A DNA stretch of 64,000 nucleotides, from assembly GCA_904063045.1 (NCBI GenBank), contig CAJFCJ010000009.1:2604968-2668967 (forward strand), given 5' to 3'. Positions within the stretch are counted from its first letter, which is position 1. Each line of letters opens with the position of its first letter. Under the pieces are notes generated by a model that ran no database searches, was not told where the DNA came from, and saw only the letters and a list, made by a program, of their open reading frames with translations. This DNA comes from Dimorphilus gyrociliatus (lineage: Eukaryota > Annelida > Polychaeta > Dinophilidae). This document shows positions 58,169-64,000 of the stretch, piece after piece. The position numbers were made by a program, and so were the translations under genes.

Positions 58169-60280
58169 TTACATATAGGATTTAGACGCTCTTATAAGCC
58201 TATTTAAACTTTTACTTTGCCTTCTTCTCATTGAACTTTTAATGTTATTGACATGATCATTCAAATTGGATTTAACAACAAAATAGAAGCAAGAAATAAG
58301 AGTTATATAACAAAAAGAAATTAACAATGTAACTGTTAATACAATAATACATTGAGGGCTTAAACGACTACCAAAGAAATCCAAGTCTTTGACCTCTATA
58401 CTTTCCTGAAGGCTTTCATACTGTACTTTCTCTTGAGTTTTTGGTGGTAAAATCCTCCAAACAGCAGTTTTTTCCCTTAGTATCTCTTCACAAGATTTCT
58501 TTCCTGGTATAAAATTACAAGGGCAACGATTACAGTAGGCAATTTCTTTTGTACTCTTTAAGCATTTTGTTTTAAAATAGGATTTAGTCATTCTTTTAAT
58601 ATCTTCCGAAATAATATTAGTATCCATTATTTTTTCTGTACAATTACCCAACTGACCGTCGTTTGGCAGTGAAGAAAGATATCCTCCACTACATATACCT
58701 GAAGAGTATCGAAGTCTTGGAGTAAACTTGTGAAAGTGATTTTTATAGAAATCTCTCAGGAGCCGACTCATATGATTCCTAATATGATCTTGTTTAAAAA
58801 TGTTATAATCCATAAAGCAAGAACGATATCGATACTTAAATCCTGTGTCGCATGTCTGATTGCATTTGGACCATTCACCCCATTCCCCAACTGTACCGTC
58901 TAAGAAACAAGCGCTTGCTTCGCAAGGATCTTCCTCCATTCTAGCCGCTTCGAGTTCAAAATTCTTTAAAGAATCCACTTGAGACATACACCTTCTAGAG
59001 TCTAGACCTTCTTCTTTAGTTCTATTTAATCCGCAGAAACGAGTTCGTATTTTTCTTCTAACAGGACCACACTGTGGTCTACAAGGAGACCAAGGAGACC
59101 AACTGCTCCAAATTGGTCTTCTCTTTTCGCAAAATTCACCGGTATAGCCTTCGTCGCAAATACAAAAACCCACTGAATCTTCTCCTTCAACACAACTTCC
59201 ATGAATGCACATCTTAAATATACAAGAAACCTTTTTCATACGACAGTTATCCTGGGAATCCTTGTATAGTGGATCTTGAACGTGATTGCTATCGCACTCG
59301 CATACGTATTTGTTTGTAAATGGATATTGTATACATTTTCCATAGGGTCCGCAAGCTTTGAATCCTTCACCGTCTGCGTGACTACAAACATCATTTGGGT
59401 AGGTACACGTCTGTCCACCGTTAGAATCCATAGGATCAGCTTTCAGGCCAGAAATACATTCACAATCAAAATTATCTGAAGTCGCTCTTCGTCGAAATCC
59501 TTTGATAAATGGAAGAAAGCAACGAACATTTACTTTGTTGTAATAAGGTTCTATTATTCTACTAGTAATTCTCTTCGAAGTGCATACCCCTAAATCTTTC
59601 TTCCAGACTGACCTTTAAAAGAGAAATATTAACTATAAATAGAGTAGATTGACTTTATGTGTCAATTTTTGTAATTACTTGTCGTCGCATGGACACTCGT
59701 ACTCATATTTATATAGACTAGACATATTTGATTGGCATTTACCAGTTTCTTTAATGTTATGAAGATTGATACAAGGTTGATTCTCGGAGCATATATTCAT
59801 TTGACAATTTGATGAGATACTATTGGTACTACACATTAGCATATAAATCATAAGATCAACGTCTAAGCTAGAAAATCCAAATGATATTGTTTTTAACATA
59901 ATAGACTTTCTATGCCTTTGCAACCATCGTTTTTTAATATTTTCAACAAATTCAACTGTACATTTCGTAGTCGCTTTATCCTTTTGACAAGTTTTATAAT
60001 AATTTGAATGAGTTAAGCCTAAGCCTTTCCAATTTCCGGTATAATTACAACAAAATATTGCATGTGGTTCTGCAAGCTAAACAAATAGAATTAAAATAAT
60101 ATATACATATATACTATATCCGCTTATTTTGAATACCTTAAATCTATTTGGAAGTCCTTTTCTTTTATATTCGTAATATAGGTTATTTTTATAAAGTTCT
60201 AAATTCTTTATTTGATTCTCTGTAAAAATTCCACTGTTTTCCTTTATTTTAAAGAATACTATTAAGAAAATATGCAACAT
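58169..60280 (-). CDS. Single-pass receptor-like protein with EGF and thrombospondin type 1 modules
   Basis: Three exons (60280-60137, 60076-59679, 59612-58169) give 1,986 nt and 661 residues. The start MLHIFLIVFF serves as signal peptide. The N-terminal ~280 residues contain Cys-rich, partly EGF-like segments (YEYECPCDDK, YVCECDSNH). An EGF module follows (CIHGSC, GFCICDEGYTGEFCE), then two TSP1 repeats (WSSWSPWSPCRPQCGP and GEWGEWSKCNQTCDTGF). A second Cys-rich stretch precedes one membrane helix (CIIVLTVTLLISFCYITLIS) and a ~45-residue basic tail with RRRQSKSLNRL. It is likely a plasma-membrane adhesion or guidance-type receptor. I do not recognise an orthologue. It starts 380 bp from rpl27a, head to head. 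Confidence 0.82.
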
Positions 60281-60602
60281 GGTTCTTTTTTCTCTTAAAT
60301 TCTTCAGAATGATTTAAGATTTATTCTTGATACAAATGACAAAAGTATTTATTTTATAATATGCATTTAGAACTTTTGCAAAACTGCTGAATTAGATTAT
60401 TAATAGCAAAAATGCTAAATTTACCGTTTAAATATTTAATTATTAAATTATTATTTCGACGAGATTAAGCAAAATAAACAAAGATTATCATGATTATTAT
60501 ATTTGAAATGTTTAAACTTACATTTTAAAAGCGCCAAGTTTAAATGGATAAGAACCATGTTTCGGTCAGCGCCGCCTAGCGTTTGACGCACCGGATATCC
60601 GG

Positions 60603-60610
60603 TCTTTTCC
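60603..60610 (+). promoter_or_regulatory. Possible 5' TOP tract of rpl27a
   Basis: TCTTTTCC, a pyrimidine run beginning about 50 bp before the ATG, is placed as expected for the transcription start of a ribosomal protein gene under TOP translational control. No other evidence is visible. Confidence 0.35.
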
Positions 60611-60660
60611 ATTTTCGACTTGATCTGTAGAAAAACGTGTGCGCATAAAATCGTAAAAAT

Positions 60661-61119
60661 ATGCCGACCAAGACCAAGAAGACCCGTAAATTGAGGGGCC
60701 ACGTCAGCCATGGACACGGAAGAGTTGGTAAACACCGTAAGCACCCGGGTGGACGCGGTAATGCCGGCGGTCAACACCACCATAGAATCAACTATGACAA
60801 GTACCATCCTGGTTACTTCGGAAAAGTTGGTATGCGTTACTTTCACAAGACGAATAACAAGTTCTTCTGCCCTACTGTCAACGTCGATAAATTATGGTCC
60901 CTATTGAGCGAACAACACCGCGAAAAATACTTTGGGGAAAAACCCGACAAGGAGACCGCCCCGGTTATCAACGTAGTTAAATCTGGTTTCTTCAAGGTAC
61001 TCGGCAAGGGAAAACTCCCAAGCAAGCCAGTCGTTGTTAAGGCTAGATTCTTCAGCCGAAAAGCCGAAGAAAAAATTAAGAAGGCCGGCGGCATATGTGT
61101 GCTCACTCCATCTAACTAA
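60661..61119 (+). CDS. 60S ribosomal protein L27a (uL15)
   Basis: A single exon encodes 152 residues. The N-terminus ([30 protein letters not shown]) and the blocks [31 protein letters not shown] and [20 protein letters not shown] identify uL15 of the large ribosomal subunit. Codon use is visibly richer in G/C than in most neighbours, as expected for a highly expressed gene. The stop codon is 59 bp from the stop of the convergent universal stress protein gene, so the 3' UTRs must nearly touch or overlap. Absence of introns is uncommon for animal ribosomal protein genes; the model needs none. Confidence 0.98.
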   Translation: MPTKTKKTRKLRGHVSHGHGRVGKHRKHPGGRGNAGGQHHHRINYDKYHPGYFGKVGMRYFHKTNNKFFCPTVNVDKLWSLLSEQHREKYFGEKPDKETAPVINVVKSGFFKVLGKGKLPSKPVVVKARFFSRKAEEKIKKAGGICVLTPSN

Positions 61120-61178
61120 AAGTTGTATTGTTTTAAGAAATACAGTTAAAGAGTGACGGAATTTGTGCATATATATTA

Positions 61179-61881
61179 TTATGAAAGCGGACATATAGAT
61201 ACTGGAACAGTAGAATGGTGAAGAACGTAGTCGCTCACGCTTCCCAAAACTGTTCTTCGTACGGTTCCGAGACCACGCGTCCCCATAACTATCATGTCGG
61301 CTTTTTCTTTCTTAGCCATATGACATAAATGCTGTCCAGCATTACTCCCAACTTCTGCTCTAGTCTTGTACGGAATCTAAAAATTAATGACATTTAAAAA
61401 ATTGTTTTTTTTTATTCCATCGATTACAAGTGATAGAAGCTCACCCCATTTGCTTTCAATGATGTTCCATAGGTGGAAAGTAGGTCTTTAACCCTCTTCT
61501 CATCCTCAGCTACCATAGCTTTCCACTGCTCTTGAGGTAATGCTAATCCGGCTGAATATTTATATAGGATTTTTTTTGGAATATTAAATAGATTGACAGA
61601 ACGTTATATTGTCGTCATAAAACGCTACAAATTCGGCGTCTCGAAATTTTTAATACCTCTAAATGCGTAAGCAGGTTGAACTTGAGTGTCTGAAACAGTT
61701 GCCAAGACGACAGAATTATTGCTGCTGTGTAACATCTTCAAATACCCTAATGAAATATAATTGAAACCTTACACCTCTGATAATTTACACACAATTTAAT
61801 ATCGAGCAACTTTCACATACAATCAAAAGCGTTACGGCATTGTTCGCTACCGTCTATTGCGATTAAAACTTTGAAGGTCAT
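61179..61881 (-). CDS. Universal stress protein (UspA fold)
   Basis: Four exons (61881-61821, 61746-61657, 61551-61445, 61376-61179) give 456 nt and 151 residues. [21 protein letters not shown] is the usual USP beta-1/alpha-1 start with the ATP-contacting Asp. The C-terminal block [29 protein letters not shown] carries the complete G-x2-G-x9-G-S nucleotide-binding motif. USPs are small cytosolic ATP-binding proteins of bacteria, plants and many invertebrates, often stress-induced; they are absent from most vertebrates. A TTTAG just upstream of the ATG may mark a splice acceptor for a non-coding 5' exon. The gene is convergent with rpl27a, 59 bp between stop codons. Confidence 0.93.
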
Positions 61882-63428
61882 ATCTGGCTCAGCACGTTGA
61901 CTAAATAAACGAATATTTCTGTTATTTTTTATAATATATCTTGTAATCGTACAAATCATAGATAAAAACTTTAGAATTTCTTTACGGTAAATAAGGCCAA
62001 TGTTGTTATCTTAACGATATGAAAAGTCTATATGGTCTACAGACAATTATGTATATTTTCTTTTGAATGCTTGTTGACTAGTTTTTGAATTTTTTTACTT
62101 TCTCAAAGAGACATAAACAAAACAGATAAAATTTGGATAAACTAATACATATAAATTTATATAAATATATATATATACTGTATAATTTATATATATATAT
62201 ATATATATGAACTATATAAACGCCAAGTTGGAACTGAGTTTTAATCGCTTGTATATATTTCCTTAAGAACTTTGATAGAAATTTCTATTTTTTGCAACTA
62301 AGATCTATTAATCAATCACAAAATTATTACCTATTTTTTAATTGCTTTCTTCATATGCATATGTTTAAAAATTGTTGATGATGCTTTTAAGTTAATCTTC
62401 CGTGAGTTCTAAATCACATATCAGAAGAAGAAGGAAAATATGGGAAGATTTTAGGCAGGGATAGTTTCATCTCTATGAGTTTATGGAATATAAGGAAGTT
62501 CTTAGCACAAATTTATATATATATAAAGTTATAGAAACTCTAGGGAAGCCAAGAAAATATTAAAATAACTTCATCTATAAAGATAGACTTATGCAGTATG
62601 ATAATAGACACACCAGCATGCAACTCATTTTTATCACAAAACAATGTCAGTATTTATGTCCTCACCCTCGCTACAGCTCTGAATGGCACATTTTATTTTC
62701 ATATACTTGACAGGCTAAGGACTATGTCAGAGGAGTAGATGGTGAAGACTTAAGATAAATTGAAGAAAGGTATCGCAAGCTTCTTGATAAAAAGAAACTC
62801 ATGGCTTAGAGTATAGACTTTACTGATTACCAAACAATGATTTGTATACAGCCTAGGAAGAGACACCAGAGAAAGTTTTCTGTTCGGATTAGGAAAGTAC
62901 AAGCAATTAAAATTGTCCAAGCTCACCTAAATATATATATATATGTAATGTCGATAACAAAAAAAATAAAGTCCTTTGTTGAAAAAGCCACTCAATGGTT
63001 CAATTTTCCAAAAATTTTTGTCTCTTTTTTCTTTAGTCTTTGCTCTCCAATAAAAACCATATATAAATAAATATATATATATATATGATATAAACATAAA
63101 TTTAAATGCTTGTAAATGTACAAAGCAGTAATAGAATGAATATTGAGGCATTTAAAAATATGAATGAATGATTAGAATCCTCTAATTATCTTCCAATGAA
63201 AGAAATTTTTATATTAACATTCTAGATAATTTGCTATATAGTAATTAATTTTATAAAATAGCTACTCTAATATTTTCCATATTTGGAGCATTTACCTCAA
63301 TCAGAGATTTCTTACTATAGGCAAAATTTTTTTTGATAAATTGCCTCGATTTCATTCAATTTACCTCTTGTACTTCGAATTTGATATATATATATATATA
63401 TAGAAATTATATAAGATCAGCGAATTTA
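61882..63428. other. Intergenic, no gene seen
   Basis: AT-rich spacer with TA microsatellites at about 62160-62207 and 63067-63088. The frame at 62837-63070 lacks protein-like composition. It probably includes the QSOX 3' UTR. Confidence 0.5.
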
Positions 63429-64000
63429 CTAAGGCTGACTAAGATATTTTCGTTTTGGTAGAACTTTTCGGCAGCATGCTCTCTTCCTCCAGAAATAAAT
63501 GTAGACGCATACAATTAAGAAGACGCTTGCTATGTAAAATACTATGCAAAAACCAACGTCAAATTGCGATAAGAAAAGAACACTTTTGCTATTGTGAATA
63601 AATAATTTTCGCTTTGGATGATCCATAATTATATGTGCTTTAGCATATCTCTTTTTGAGATATTCAACAACATTTGACACGCGAAACTGATTGCTTCTCT
63701 TTTGACAGCTCCAGCATAAAATACGAGATGGAAACTGCAGTTTAACATGTGTAGGATCTTCTGAGGGTGTACCCTTTAAGCGTTTGTTAACTCTATTGTG
63801 AGATCTCCAAAGCCATAAAGCTTCCTGATCTCCTCTAACATCATCTTCAACGTTCTTGGCCATTTTTAAAAAATTCTTACAGCATTCTGTGCAACCAAAG
63901 AAATATTTCACATAGCCTTTCATAGCCATTAAAACTTTTGGAGGATCATTTTTAGCTAGCTTCGACATATATGACGAATGAACAGTCATTACGTGAAATA
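63429..64000 (-). CDS. Quiescin sulfhydryl oxidase (QSOX), C-terminal part; continues past window
   Basis: The last 190 residues of the protein are present; the 5' part, including the thioredoxin domain and the redox-active CxxC of the Erv domain, lies beyond the right edge. Visible are the Erv/ALR segments FHVMTVHSS, KYFFGCTECCKNF (CxxC), ALWLWRSHNRVNKRL, SEDPTHVKLQFPS and the final LCWSCQ (CxxC), all in QSOX order. A C-terminal hydrophobic helix (FCIVFYIASVFLIVCVYIYFW) and basic tail make it a type I membrane protein of the secretory pathway. QSOX inserts disulfides into unfolded secreted proteins, reducing O2 to H2O2. The sequence stays open to base 64000, so the 5' limit is the window edge, not a start codon. 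Confidence 0.93.
   Translation of the reverse strand, partial: FHVMTVHSSYMSKLAKNDPPKVLMAMKGYVKYFFGCTECCKNFLKMAKNVEDDVRGDQEALWLWRSHNRVNKRLKGTPSEDPTHVKLQFPSRILCWSCQKRSNQFRVSNVVEYLKKRYAKAHIIMDHPKRKLFIHNSKSVLFLSQFDVGFCIVFYIASVFLIVCVYIYFWRKRACCRKVLPKRKYLSQP

Noticed and set aside
62837-63070. 77-codon + strand frame
   Set aside because: Composed largely of low-complexity TA-repeat translation, with no homology or signals.

Overview
This is AT-rich nuclear DNA from a compact-genome invertebrate animal. Genes have GT-AG introns, many only 50-100 bp long. They encode typical metazoan products: an innexin, a CCN matricellular protein, tektin-4, PEN-2, QSOX, ARMC8 and EGF/TSP1 receptors. An innexin plus an EGF-type receptor phosphatase fits a protostome, and the density and short introns fit a small lophotrochozoan such as an annelid. 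The species is inference. Nothing prokaryotic, viral or CRISPR-like was seen.

Layout, left to right: SLC46-like MFS transporter (+, 567-2699); coiled-coil protein (+, 3574-4155); armc8 of the GID/CTLH E3 ligase (-, 4399-8397), one of whose introns carries five tandem intron-containing tRNA-Ser(GCT) genes on the + strand; two tandem ubfd1 genes (-, 9446-11960 and 13881-15098) sharing a 528-bp identical block; a new four-exon small secreted protein (+, 16701-17194); purple acid phosphatase (-, 17675-19042); EGF-repeat receptor with one degenerate tyrosine phosphatase domain (-, 19618-23553); a 6-kb stretch without recognisable genes; a C1orf50 homologue (-, 29640-30884) with a second small secreted peptide gene nested antisense in its intron (+, 29935-30278); innexin (-, 32937-34982); PEN-2 (+, 36441-36746); COX5A (+, 37030-38044); CCN protein (-, 38756-45320) with a 4.1-kb intron; a 15-exon, 2,373-residue EF-hand-like repeat protein (-, 46856-54965); an 80-residue CAAX-box protein (+, 55760-56189); tektin-4 (+, 56621-57970); an EGF/TSP1 single-pass receptor (-, 58169-60280); RPL27A (+, 60661-61119); a universal stress protein (-, 61179-61881); and the 3' part of membrane-anchored QSOX running off the right edge (-, 63429-64000).

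The neighbours do not form a pathway. Housekeeping genes (armc8, ubfd1, psenen, cox5a, rpl27a) alternate with secreted and receptor genes that have larger introns or flanks. Exon structures were assembled by hand from splice sites, reading frame and family resemblance. In every complete multi-exon model I summed except armc8, the joined length is divisible by three; for armc8 only the junction phases were checked. The most unusual items are the tRNA-Ser array, the ubfd1 conversion tract, the two short secreted proteins, the pseudophosphatase receptor and the four-copy repeat in the giant EF-hand-like protein.
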